In this document: positions 19,501 to 30,581 of the stretch, in pieces
Position numbering within the stretch: position 1 is the first letter of the stretch
Layout: every line of letters starts with the position of its first letter
Assembly (NCBI GenBank): GCA_048213135.1
Contig: PS015084.1
Span: forward strand, 61,406-99,350
DNA: 37,945 nt
Reading direction: 5' to 3'
DNA from: Reclinomonas americana ATCC 50394
Lineage: Eukaryota > Jakobida > Jakobea > Jakobida
The notes under the pieces: model-generated
Told to the model about the DNA's origin: nothing
Database searches by the model: none
Seen by the model: the letters and a program-made list of their open reading frames with translations, nothing else
Translations under genes and position numbers: made by a program

Positions 19501-21543
19501 GTTGCCAATCGTGTAGGGGTTGGTGGAGGCGCTGAAGCCACCAGTGCCAATGACAGTGGCAGCAGCCGTATTCGCCAGGCATTGAATCACCGTGTTGGCG
19601 GTAGTCACCGTCCAGCAAGCCACCAGAACCGGAGCCGGCAGCGTCGGGTTGGTAGCGGCAGCAGACAATGTGAGTGTCAGCTGAGAGGCAGTGTCGAGAG
19701 CGAGCGTGCCGTCACCAGAGTCGTTGACAGCCGTCACGCGGATGACGTAGGCGCTGATGTTGGTCGTCGTCAGCTTCGAGATCAAAACGTGACCGCCAGA
19801 CACACGGCCAAAGGTCTTGTCGACGACAGGCGTGCCAGTGAACGTGGCGCCAAAGGCGTTGTACAGCGCAGTGCCGCCGTTGGCCGACGCCGCAGCCTCC
19901 ACCTTGAAGCTGCTGATGATACTGCCGCCAATTCGCTGCGGTGAAGTCCAAGTGACCAGACCGCCGTCAGAGGCAGGGGCAACGTTGGCGGTGGCGGCAG
20001 CTGAGGTCGGGAGTGTCTGGGCGAAAGTAGCGGTCTTGTCCGGAGACTGCTTGCCGTCCTGGGTGGTCACCGTGGCGGTCTGCGAGAGAAGAGGAGAGAG
20101 GAATGTGATGTGAGCAAGCTGTTTCACTAACAATACAGAAAATCACGAAAAACAAAGACGCAACAGAGCTCCACGGGCCAAAGCCCCACTGGCCCACAGC
20201 GCGAGCGCGCACCACGTAGCCAGTGCTCGGCAGCAGAATGCTGGTCGCGGCATCGGCACCAGTGCCAGACACCACGCACGTCTGCAGGGAGAACGGGCTT
20301 GAGTTGAACGGGATGGTGGCCGCATTGGCGCCGCCAGTGCCGACAGTGGTCTCAGTGTAGAAGGTCACCGGAGTCCACACCGTCAACGAGCTGCCAGTCG
20401 AGCTGCGGATCTGGACCTGGAAGAACGGAGTCTGCAGCTGGTTGTAGTTGTTGGTGTTGCCCGTCATGCCGGAGCCCGTCTGACCGAGCTTGATCGGCGG
20501 CGAGAACGACAGCACGAACGAGGTGGCCGACGTGTAGCTGATGGCCAGGTTGGTCGGCGTGCGCGGGGTACCGCCGAGCGGCACCGTCACGACCTGCGAC
20601 GAGGTGCGGACGCCCTCACCGTACAGGTTGACCGAGTAGGCCTGTTGGAGAGGAGATGAGTGGGGGATGGAGGGGAGGGAGGAGGAAAAGGAGAAGAGAA
20701 GACACGCAACAGCGATGGTGTACTGCACGCCCTCCTGAATGTTCTGGTCAAAGTAACGCAGAATCATGCCGTAGCAGCCGTTGCCGCCAGTGGCAGGGCC
20801 GCCATTGGCCGCAATGGCGTTGACCGACGAGCACTGTTGGTGGAGGGGAGAGGAAAGGAGAGAGAGGGTGAGCAGAGGAGAGGAGAGGGACAGCGGATGG
20901 AGGAGCAGGCAAGCAGACGCAACAGTGTACTTGGTGGTGCCAGTTGTGCTGGCCACGTCGACACCAAACTCGGTGGGCGGCGCGTTGCCCTGGTTGATGG
21001 GGGTCGTCCAGTTGACCCAGATGGCCGACTGAGAGCCGCTCGGGGCGGAGGTGTCGAGGTCTGCCAAAGGAGAGGGAGGGAGAGAGAGGGAGAAGTGAGG
21101 AGGAATGCACGCATCAAACAGAGAGAGAGAGAGAGAGATAGATTGTGCAAGGCACGCACCATCCTCGCCCACAGCCTTGATGATCTGGAATTGCTCCGGC
21201 GCGTTAGAGCTGCCAGGGGCAAAAGTGGTGGTCTGGGCGTCTGCACATCGTTGTCGAGAATGGGTGAGTGGGACAGATCATGCAGGCGAGCAGAGAGGCA
21301 CTGTCACTCAAATATAATACACGAATCCACTGCCACGCACGCACGCAGGAGATGCACACAACAGAGTCACAAGAGACTTACATGCACATAGACACGCACA
21401 CACACACACACACACTAAAGAGGGGGAGAGAGAGAGTGACATCGCGCGTGTCATCACACACACGCACACAAACACGCAAACTCACCAGCCAAGAGGACTG
21501 CGCCGAGGAGCACGAGGCACACGATGGAGAGGAGCCAACGCAT
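13569..21543 (-). CDS. Giant secreted fibronectin-III-like surface protein with GPI-type tail
   Basis: Eight exons (21543-21486, 21240-21160, 21060-20924, 20833-20711, 20641-20165, 20079-17937, 17866-15881, 15706-13569) sum to 7143 nt, 2380 residues. The N-terminus is a signal peptide (MRWLLSIVCLVLLGAVLLAG). Most of the rest is a chain of ~90-100 residue beta-sandwich modules with fibronectin-III hallmarks: Pro-rich starts (APAAPT, APTAPT), a Trp or equivalent (WVNW, WVEWEAP, WLSWGQP), a Tyr/Ile core (ITSYQI) and ends such as LQPGTPYVVNVRAVNSFG. Residues ~500-950 (exon 6) are not clearly FN3 and contain GSGY repeats. Asn-X-Ser/Thr sites are frequent. The C-terminus is a small-residue region and then WTVVLMAIAALLAFAF, as in GPI-anchor signals. 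Likely role: cell-surface adhesion or coat. Five of seven introns have GTTGCG donors. No catalytic domain seen. Confidence 0.88.
18400..18770 (-). other. GSGY-type beta repeats within the FN3 protein
   Basis: Within exon 6 three consecutive units share the pattern Val-x-x-Val-x-Val, small residues, G(S/T)GY, then a polar turn and a Val/Ile strand: TIAAVAIGNAAGSGYANNDT, VTAVAVTTAGSGYGVSSN and LTVTGVNAQGTGYAAAGA. A weaker GVGYRKVF occurs just before. Such units are known from viral and bacterial fibre or adhesin proteins, and their presence here may mark a domain inserted between FN3 modules. Confidence 0.6.
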
Positions 21544-21964
21544 GACCTGTGTATGGAGAGCCGAGGTGAGTGGAGAGAGGAGGGGTGAGTGGTTTTGAGC
21601 TCGAGCGACATGTCGTGTACATGTGTGAAAGTGTGTGTGATCGAGAGAGAGCGAGTGAGTGTGTGTGTGTGAGAGAGAGAGAGAGTCGACTTAGAGAGGA
21701 GACGCGACAACAGCGAGCAGCGAGTAAACTCATACTTAGCTGTGTCGCGTTGCACGACGCTCACATGCAATATCAAATTATGAGTACGCATGCATATATA
21801 TGTGCAGAGAATAGATATCGATGGAGTGAGCGAGAGAAAGAGTAGAGGAAGATTAAAGGAAGGAGGACCATGCGCAACGGCAAAGAGAGGGAGGGTGCAC
21901 GTGAAACGTAGAGATCATGATCAAGATAGAGCAAGAGAAGGCAGGAGAGCTCGAGAGAGGGAGG

Positions 21965-22019
<55 letters not shown>

Positions 22020-22047
22020 GAGAGACGAGTAGACGACGACGAGACGA

Positions 22048-22078
<31 letters not shown>

Positions 22079-22370
22079 GAGAGACGAGAGAGAGACGAGA
22101 GAGAGAGAGAGAGAGAGNNNNNNNNNNNNNNNNNNNNNNNNNNNNNNNNNNNNNNNNNNNNNNNNNNNNNNNNNNNNNNNNNNNNNNNNNNNNNNNNNNN
22201 NNNNNNNNNNNNNNNNNNNNNNNNNNNNNNNNNNNNNNNNNNNNNNNNNNNNNNNNNNNNNNNNNNNNNNNNNNNNNNNNNNNNNNNNNNNNNNNNNNNN
22301 NNNNNNAGTAGTAGTAGAGAGTAGAGAGAGTAGAGTAGAGTAGAGTAGTAGTAGTAGTAGTACGAGTAGA

Positions 22371-22412
<42 letters not shown>

Positions 22413-22500
22413 AGAGAGACGGAGAGGCGCCGACTGCGGGCGGTAGAAGCGGGTCAACTGCCAACTCACCACGGATGTGCAAAAAAGTGAATGAACATGG
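21544..22500. repeat. Microsatellite-rich upstream region with gap
   Basis: Upstream of the FN3 gene. It contains (GT)n/(GA)n near 21650-21690, a long (GA)n at about 21970-22018, (GAC)n at about 22030-22075, the 189-N gap 22118-22306, then (AGT)n and (GA)n to about 22420. No gene seen. Confidence 0.75.
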
Positions 22501-24153
<1,653 letters not shown>

Positions 24154-24716
24154 TGATCAGGTTGCTGCCAGTGCTGCTGCAGGCTCCTCCTCTTCCTCCT
24201 CTTCCTCCTCGCGCGCAGTGTTTCCCGGTGTGGAGTGGCAGGCCAGCTCCAAGTCGTTTGTCTTGTCGATTCGCGTCACTCCCAAGGCCGATGTCACAGA
24301 GATTGTGCGTGCAAGAAGACAACTCACCAGCGCATCATGCATTTTCTCATTGTGCGTCTTGATGGAAAAAGGTTGGTCTCGAGGAAGACGAGATTCGTGT
24401 GCGTGTGGCTGCGGTGCCCGACAAGGGTCAAGCCAACAAGGAGCTGGTCAGTGGACTCTTGTTATCTGCACGTACTGCTGGTGTCTTCCTCTCATTCCAC
24501 TCTCGTTCCGCGCAGTGCGATCATCTTGCCAAGCGACTCGGCGTGCCAAAGTCCAAGTCGCGTCTTCTTTTCGTCGTATCGCTCTTTGTTTCAACTGTCC
24601 ACTCACCGCTTGTCAGTGTGACCATTGTGTCGGGCGACACGGCTCGCTCCAAGCGCGTCAGTGTGACCGGCTGTGACGAGGAGCGACTGGGGAGCGTGCT
24701 CGGATTCAGCGGCTGA
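24154..24716 (+). CDS. DUF167/YggU (UPF0235) family protein, 5' end missing
   Basis: Exons 24154-24304 (partial), 24372-24446, 24516-24556 and 24617-24716. Before the domain is a poly-Ser stretch. Joined, the exons give the family pattern: FVLSIRVTPKADVTEI, then LEEDEIRVRVAAVPDKGQAN and KEL, then DHLAKRLGVPKSNVTIVSGD with TARSKRVSV, ending GFSG. These are the family's known landmarks (V.P.A, A.P..G.AN..L...L, P.S...I..G..SR.K). The family has a small alpha/beta fold, is conserved from bacteria to man (human C15orf40) and has no settled function. No ATG lies in frame before the domain, so the start is in or beyond the gap at 24134-24153. Donors include GTCGCG, and one acceptor (AAAAAG) is unusual. 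Its stop is 51 bp from the convergent ELMO gene stop. Confidence 0.87.
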
Positions 24717-24767
24717 CACATTCACTGCAACATAATCGATCTGGCGACTGTACCCCGGTGGCGTGAG

Positions 24768-26919
24768 CTAAAGCTCCTGGAATTCGAGTTCCTTGGTGGC
24801 ATCGGCACGTGCTCTGCGCGCCGCGATGCCCTCGGTGAACTGGCGGCGGATGCGGTCGGGATTGGATAGGCGCGTTCGCAGTTGGTCCTTGACCAGGCCA
24901 AACTCGCTAAAGTGACGTTGTTCTCGGTTCCTGTTTCGTGTGTTTTCAGTGAGCCGGGCCACGTGCTTCTTCTCTCCGACCACAAACTCACCACTGCATC
25001 AACAAGTCGAACCAGGCCGCCACGTAGAACTCGTTGACCGCCTGGAACACGCTGCCGATGCGATTGATTTCGGCGTTCAGCTTGCGCTCGCGCAGCACCT
25101 CCAGCGCCATGCCTGTGATGTTGATGCCCACACAGGCCATGGGGAACTCGGTGGCCTCCACGCGGCTCACACGCAAAATGTCCAGTGCCAGATCCTGATA
25201 GTGCGACGACAGGTAGTACAGTTGCACGAGCGCAAACAGACCGAGACCCGTGCGCAAGTCGGTGGCCGGATCCGTCCCCTGGAAGCCAATCGTCATCCAG
25301 TGCGACCCGCACACCGGACACGAGCGTGCATCGCCGCTCAGTTTGCGATACAGTGAGAGCGCAATGCGATCGTGCACGACCGCGCCGTGCGACATGGGAA
25401 TCTGGCACGATTGCAGCAGAAAGTCGCGCTCCAACTCCAGGTCGCGCGTCGCCAGCCGCGGCGGCCCAAACATGCCACACATGAGGCGCGAGAAGAAGCC
25501 GCCGGTGGAGACCTCGCGCACAATCTTTCTCTGTGCGCACAATCATGTCAGTGTACCGCCGAGGAGAAGTGCTTGTGCTCGTGCACGCACACCGAACCTC
25601 CTGCTCCGAGTACTCGCGCTCACGAATGTACTGAATGATTTCGGGCATGGAGATGGCCGAGTACACGCTGTCGGGATCTTGCACAACGCCCACTCTTCTC
25701 GTGGCGTCTGCACCAACACGGCGTGAGAGAAGGAGAAAGGGAGAGGGGGGAGAGAGGAAGAGATGGATGCTGTCAACCTTCTTGTCGCCGGAACTCCTCC
25801 AACTGCGTCCACTCGGCCTCGGCCTGCGCCAACTCGGCGGCACTTGGTGCGTCGACAAGGAGGCCCGCCATGCCTCCACCAGCAGGAGGTGGTGCGGCTG
25901 CGGTGGCCGCTGCGGTGGGTGCGAGGGTGGTCCGCGCCGCTGCCGCCGTCTCTCGTGCGGCGTTGTTGGCCACTGCCGCGGAGAGCGGTGTGACGGTTTG
26001 TGGAGTGGCCGAGATCACGGTTAGTGTGGGTGCCGGTGGCAAGTCCGCCAGCGTCATGGCGACGATTGGTCGGGCGCTGCGGTGGGGTGAGTAGTGGAGA
26101 AGGGAAGGGTACACAAATGCACGTGAAGCGCCCAACTTATCGGCTGTCACCACGGGCGCGGGGAACGCTGGCGGCGGTAGCGGGTGGTGGTGGTGATGGT
26201 GGTCTGTGGGTGGCGGTGGTGGTGTCGGTACCTCTTCCGAGTCGTCGGTGGCGGGTCCGTCGGAGGGAATGCGCAAAAGCTGCGGCGCCTCGATTTCCGG
26301 TGGTGGTGGTGGTGGCGGCGTGGGTGGCTTGGCGACGACTTCCGGTTCCTGCGCGCACACACAATGTCAGCACGTGCAGCATCGTAAAGAAGGTGATGTG
26401 GCAATACCTCGAAACGAATGGCACTTCGTTGCCTCCTTTCCGCTCGCTTCCTCTTCACCGCCTCCTGCCGTTGCTGCTTCTCGCGTTCCTCTTTCTCGGG
26501 GTCCCACACCTCGAATTCGTCGTCGTCGTCGTTGGTCTTGCCGCGGGTCTGCGGGTACAGAGAGGAAGGGAGGGGGAGGGTGGGAGGGTGAAGAAAGGCA
26601 GAAGGGAAAGAAAAGACACAGAGAGTTGGACAAGAAAGAGTTATACGACAGGATTCTGTCGACGAGGGAGGAAAGAAAAAACACTGAGAAGAAGAGAATG
26701 AATGGGTGTCGGCATGCTCTCCGACACGATGATAACATGCGAGACGAGACGAAGAAGGATAAAAGAAAAATGAGTCGGGAATACACTGAGGAGAGAGCAA
26801 AGGAAATGGACAAGGAAGTGGTGCAACAGAGAGGGAAGGAGAGATACGAACGGAAGAGGACGCGATTGACAAGTCTCGCGTGCATCTTGGCACGGAACAG
26901 CATGTGGGAGGAGACAAAG

Positions 26920-26954
<35 letters not shown>

Positions 26955-27232
26955 GTGAGTGTGTGTGAGAGAGAGAGGAGAGACTGAGCAAAGACTGACG
27001 CGAAGTAAAGTGAAAGCGATGGACAGACGACACGCTGTCCGACGCGATGGTAACACAAGTGAGAGAAAGCGCGGAAAATGAATGAGAGAGGGGAGGAGAG
27101 TGAGAATNNNNNNNNNNNNNNNNNNNNGAGTCTGAGCGAGGACTGACGAGAATCGAGGAATAGAAGGGTGATTCGCGTGCTTCCTGACACGACTTTGTCG
27201 CCATCTTGTTCAAGAAAGACAGCTATACAGGC

Positions 27233-27281
<49 letters not shown>

Positions 27282-28838
27282 ATGAACGAAAGAAAGCAAG
27301 AAGGAAGAGAGAGAGAGAGAGACTGAGCAAGGACTGAGAATGGAAGAGTACAAGGGGAGTCTCTCGAGCTTCCAGACACGATTATCTCTCTGGCCACCAA
27401 TCCGCACCAGCGCATCGAGATCCACATCGTCCTCAAAATCCGATCCATCCTCCTCCTCGTCCTCTTCGCCGTCGCCACCAGCCGCTGCTTTCGGTTGCGA
27501 TGCGACGGGAGAGGTCTTCTTTGCTGCCGCACTCACGGCTTTGACGATTGGAGGTGGAGGCGGAGGTGGAGTGGGGGATCTGTGAGGGAAAGATGAGAGA
27601 GAAGGAGCGTGTGAGAAGCGAGAGAGCAGGGAATGAGGGAGAGAGAGGGAGAGACGAAGGAAAGCGAGTGAGAAGCGAGAGAGCATGGAGTGAGAGCGCT
27701 GAGGGAGAGAAAGGGAGAGCGTGTGTGAGAGAAAGGAGGGAGTGAGAGAGCTGAGTGAACAGAGAGTGTGTGGATGCGTGAGTGTGTGAGGAATGCCAAG
27801 CAGGGAACGGAGAGGGGAGGTATAAGAGCGAGAGAAAGAGAAAGATCGTGCGTTGTGAGTGAACAGAAAAGCAGAGAGGGTGTGTGCAAGAAGAGTTGAA
27901 AAGCAAGTGAGTGTGTGAGAGAGAGAGGAAGAGAGGGAGGGACAGGCGGAGCGAAAGAGAAAGGGCGTGCTTTGTGAGTGAACAGAAAAGCAGAGAGCTT
28001 GTGAGTTGAAAGAATGCGCGTGCGAGAGAGCGAGAGAAAGAGAGTGTGTGAGTGTGGAAGTGAGGGAGTGTGTGCAGAGCCGAGACGACAACAAGCAGTT
28101 CTCTTCTTCCCTCTCCCCCTCCCTCCTCCCCCTCCCTCCTCCTCCTCCTCCTCCNNNNNNNNNNNNNNNNNNNNNNNNNNNNNNNNNNNNNNNNNNNNNN
28201 NNNNNNNNNNNNNNNNNNNNNNNNNNNNNNNNNNNNNNNNNNNNNNNNNNNNNNNNNNNNNNNNNNNNNNNNNNNNNNNNNNNNNNNNNNNNNNNNNNNN
28301 NNNNNNNNNNNNNNNNNNNNNNNNNNNNNNNNNNNNNNNNNNNNNNNNNNNNNNNNNNNNNNNNNNNNNNNNNNNNNNNNNNNNNNNNNNNNNNNNNNNN
28401 NNNNNNNNNNNNNNNNNNNNNNNNNNNNNNNNNNNNNNNNNNNNNNNNNNNNNNNNNNNNNNNNNNNNNNNNNNNNNNNNNNNNNNNNNNNNNNNNNNNN
28501 NNNNNNNNNNNNNNNNNNNNNNNNNNNNNNNNNNNNNNNNNNNNNNNNNNNNNNNNNNNNNNNNNNNNNNNNNNNNNNNNNNNNNNNNNNNNNNNNNNNN
28601 NNNNNNNNNNNNNNNNNNNNNNNNNNNCCCTCCCTCCCCCCCCCCCTCCCCTCTCTCTCTCCCCTCTCCAACGCAACAACTCATCCTCCTCCTCCTCATC
28701 ATCGCGAATATCCAACTCGAAATCCTCATCCACATCCAAACCATCGACGCTGTCAAGAGAGAAAGACACAAGAAGAAGAAGAAGTCGTGTGAGAATGGAG
28801 AGCAAGAATCCAGCTTATCTTTTCTCGCGCAACTCCAT
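24768..28838 (-). CDS. ELMO-domain protein
   Basis: Nine exons: 28838-28834, 28749-28678, 27579-27408, 26548-26408, 26348-26137, 26076-25778, 25707-25598, 25530-24992, 24930-24768; 1713 nt, 570 residues (590 if the 60-bp intron at 26077-26136 is retained). The N-terminal 300 residues are low complexity: acidic (DEDFELDIRDDEEEEDEL), poly-Pro, a basic charged helix around VWDPEKEEREKQQRQEAVKR, then Pro/His/Ala-rich. The ELMO domain fills exon 8: HDRIALSLYRKLSGDA, CPVCGSHW, then the hallmark IGFQGTDPATDLRTGLG with the Arg required for GAP activity in ELMOD proteins, followed by LVQLYYLSSHY and a helical end. ELMO proteins act as GAPs for Arl GTPases or as Rac activators with DOCK partners; size and lack of PH/ARM domains favour the ELMOD type. 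The gap 28155-28627 lies in intron 2 and phases match across it. Confidence 0.86.
26549..27407. repeat. ELMO gene intron 3 with repeated donor-side segments
   Basis: On the - strand the start of the intron, with its ATAATCGTGTCTGGAAGC near 27371-27390, is followed downstream by degenerate copies: CAAAGTCGTGTCAGGAAGC (near 27180-27200), ACCATCGCGTCGGACAGC (near 27035-27055) and ATCATCGTGTCGGAGAGC (near 26718-26737). Each is followed by a similar CT-rich stretch and CAGTC(C/T)..GCTCAGTCTC or equivalent. It contains the 20-N gap 27108-27127. Confidence 0.7.
27580..28677. repeat. ELMO gene intron 2: tandem repeats and large gap
   Basis: Purine-rich on +. A segment of about 120-130 bp containing CGTGC(G/T)TTGTGAGTGAACAG and AAAAGCAGAGAG occurs twice (about 27840-27900 and 27960-28010). 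A shorter unit GTGAGAAGCGAGAGAGCA is doubled near 27611-27690. The 473-N gap is at 28155-28627, flanked by (CCT)n. Confidence 0.7.
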
Positions 28839-28886
28839 GATTACAACGTTCTTCTTTTCCCGCGCAAATCGCTTTTAATTGTGATT
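28839..28886. promoter_or_regulatory. 48-bp divergent start region
   Basis: Only 48 bp separate the start codon of the ELMO gene (-, 28838) from that of the coiled-coil gene (+, 28887). If both starts are right, the two promoters must overlap each other and the coding starts. No TATA box is evident; the + side has a TTTTAATTG stretch shortly before its ATG. Confidence 0.5.
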
Positions 28887-29225
28887 ATGGAGTCGCCCTT
28901 GTCTGCAGCTGTAATGGAGCGGCGACGACAGCGACAAGTGGAACAAGAAGAGGAGGAGGAGGAGAGGAGAGGAAAGGCGAGGAGATTGTCACAGGCAGAG
29001 GAGGAGGAGGAGGAGGAGGATGGGGAGGGTGAGAGGCAGCAGGAGATTGAGCAGGTGTTGCGGATCTTGTCGCCGACGAAGCATGGTGAGTGGTAGGGGG
29101 GAGAGAGAGGGAGAGAGGGAGGGAGAGGGCGCAGAGAGTGAGTATGCAAGCAAGAAGGCTTGGGGAACAAGGGCGAAACGATTGGGAGAATGTGGGTGTG
29201 TGCATGTGTGTGTGTGTGTGAGTGA

Positions 29226-29278
<53 letters not shown>

Positions 29279-30553
29279 NNNNNNNNNNNNNNNNNNNNCC
29301 ACCGGATCGCCGTATGGTGGTGGCGGTGGTACCGAGCACGAGTTGGCCATGCGACGCTTGCAGCAGCGTGTGGAGGAGTTGGAGCAAGAGAACGGATTTT
29401 TGCGCGACCAGTACGCCGTGGTGGTGAGACGAACATTCTCTTTCTCACTCTCTCTCTCCCCTCTCCCTCACCCTCTCCCTATTTCGCTCTCCCTCTCCTT
29501 CCCCGTCTCTTTCTCCTTCTCCTCTCCTCCCTCTCCCTCTACCTCTCCCTCACCCTCTCCCTCTACCTCTCCCTCACCCTCTCCCGCTTTCCCTCTCCCT
29601 CTCCCTTTCCCTTCTCCCTTCTCCCTCTTTCCCTCTCCCCCCTGCCCCTGCCCCTCCCTCCCTCCCCACCCCTTATCCTTGCAGTGCGCGGAGCGCGACG
29701 AGTGTCGTGAACAACTCGAGGTGCTGCAGCGCGGCTGCGAGCGGCTGTCGCGGCGCCCACTCCCCAACGAGAGTGAGCTGGTGCAGGAGATGGCCGCTCT
29801 CCGACGCGTGCTCGAGGAGACGCGTGAGCTGCAGCGTGTGCGGCGCGAATCACGTGGGCCACCGTCGCACCCACCCGGTACCACCATTGACAACAGCGAG
29901 GCGCGTGAGCTCCGCCTCCGAGTGCATCGTCTGGTCAAGAGTCTGCGCAAGGAGAAGGCCGTAATCGAGCGGAACATGGATGTTGCGTGGGGAGGATGGG
30001 CGACGAGGGCCTGTCTAGCGTGTGTGTGTGTGTGTGCGTGTGTGTGTGTGTGTGCGGCGGGGGTGGGGGTGGGGGTGGGGGTGGGTGTGTGGGTGTGTGG
30101 GTGTGAGTGCGTGTTTGTGTTTGTGTGCATGTGTATGTGTGTTTGTACATTGCGTGCCATGCTGTGATCTCTCTCTTCTTCCACCTCTCTCTCACACACT
30201 CTCTCTCCTTGTCGCAGATTGTGCTGGCGGAGAACCTGGAAATGCGTGCACAGTTGGCACACATGCGTATCGTTGAGGAGAGCCGATCGCGTGCACGCCG
30301 ACGCGTTGTGCGCGCGCGCAGCCGGTCACCACTGCGATCTACGTCGCCCGCTGGCGCCGGTACTTTGGTGCTGTCTTCCCAGCACCAGCAGCAGCAGCAG
30401 CATCAGCAAGCTCGTCACCCGCGTAGACGGCAGACAAGTCGGACGCCATCGCGTTCTCGATCGGCATCGCGAGGAGCCACAGTGCCGTCGGCGCCGAAAA
30501 CCGCGTGGCGAGCCGAGGCCTGGTACAACCCGCTTCCTTGGGTGGAGTCGTGA
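28887..30553 (+). CDS. Coiled-coil protein with RS-rich tail
   Basis: Exons 28887-29085, about 29299-29423 (its 5' edge is at the gap 29279-29298), 29685-29981 and 30218-30553 sum to 957 nt, 318 residues. Residues ~10-60 are strongly charged (ERRRQRQVEQEEEEEERR, later poly-Glu). After a Gly/Thr spacer, HELAMRRLQQRVEELEQENG and FLRDQYAVV, with further stretches ECREQLEVLQRGCERLSRR, ELVQEMAALRRVLEETRELQ, EARELRLRVHRLVKSLRKEK and AENLEMRAQLAHM, form heptad-patterned coiled coils. The tail is Arg/Ser-rich (RSRARRRVVRARSRSPLRST) with poly-Gln, like RNA-processing or cytoskeletal linkers. Intron 3 has a GTTGCG donor. Divergent from the ELMO gene and convergent with the next (28 bp between stops). 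Family not recognised. Confidence 0.75.
29982..30217 (+). repeat. Intron 3 of the coiled-coil gene, (GT)n and G-run repeat
   Basis: After the donor, the coding strand carries alternating (GT)n at about 30021-30053 and then four consecutive GGGGGT units with more GGGT steps at 30060-30095. The first can adopt Z-DNA and the second fits the four-G-run pattern of a G-quadruplex, which would form in the pre-mRNA. Confidence 0.8.
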
Positions 30554-30581
30554 GGTGCGTTGATGTTTATTGCCTTTTTTT

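Noticed and set aside
27391-27407. Donor GTGGCC for ELMO exon 3 (after ATTG)
   Set aside because: It leaves phase 1, which does not fit the next exon; GTGCGG at 27407 gives phase 0 and an intact acidic/basic frame in exon 4.
26147-27532. 461-codon - strand frame through the ELMO gene
   Set aside because: A composite: exon 4 (DDDDEFEVWDPEK...) joined by chance to CT-repeat intron sequence and a gap.
27210-29096. Long frames spanning the 28155-28627 gap on both strands
   Set aside because: They exist only because N positions contain no stops; the gap lies within intron 2 of the ELMO gene.
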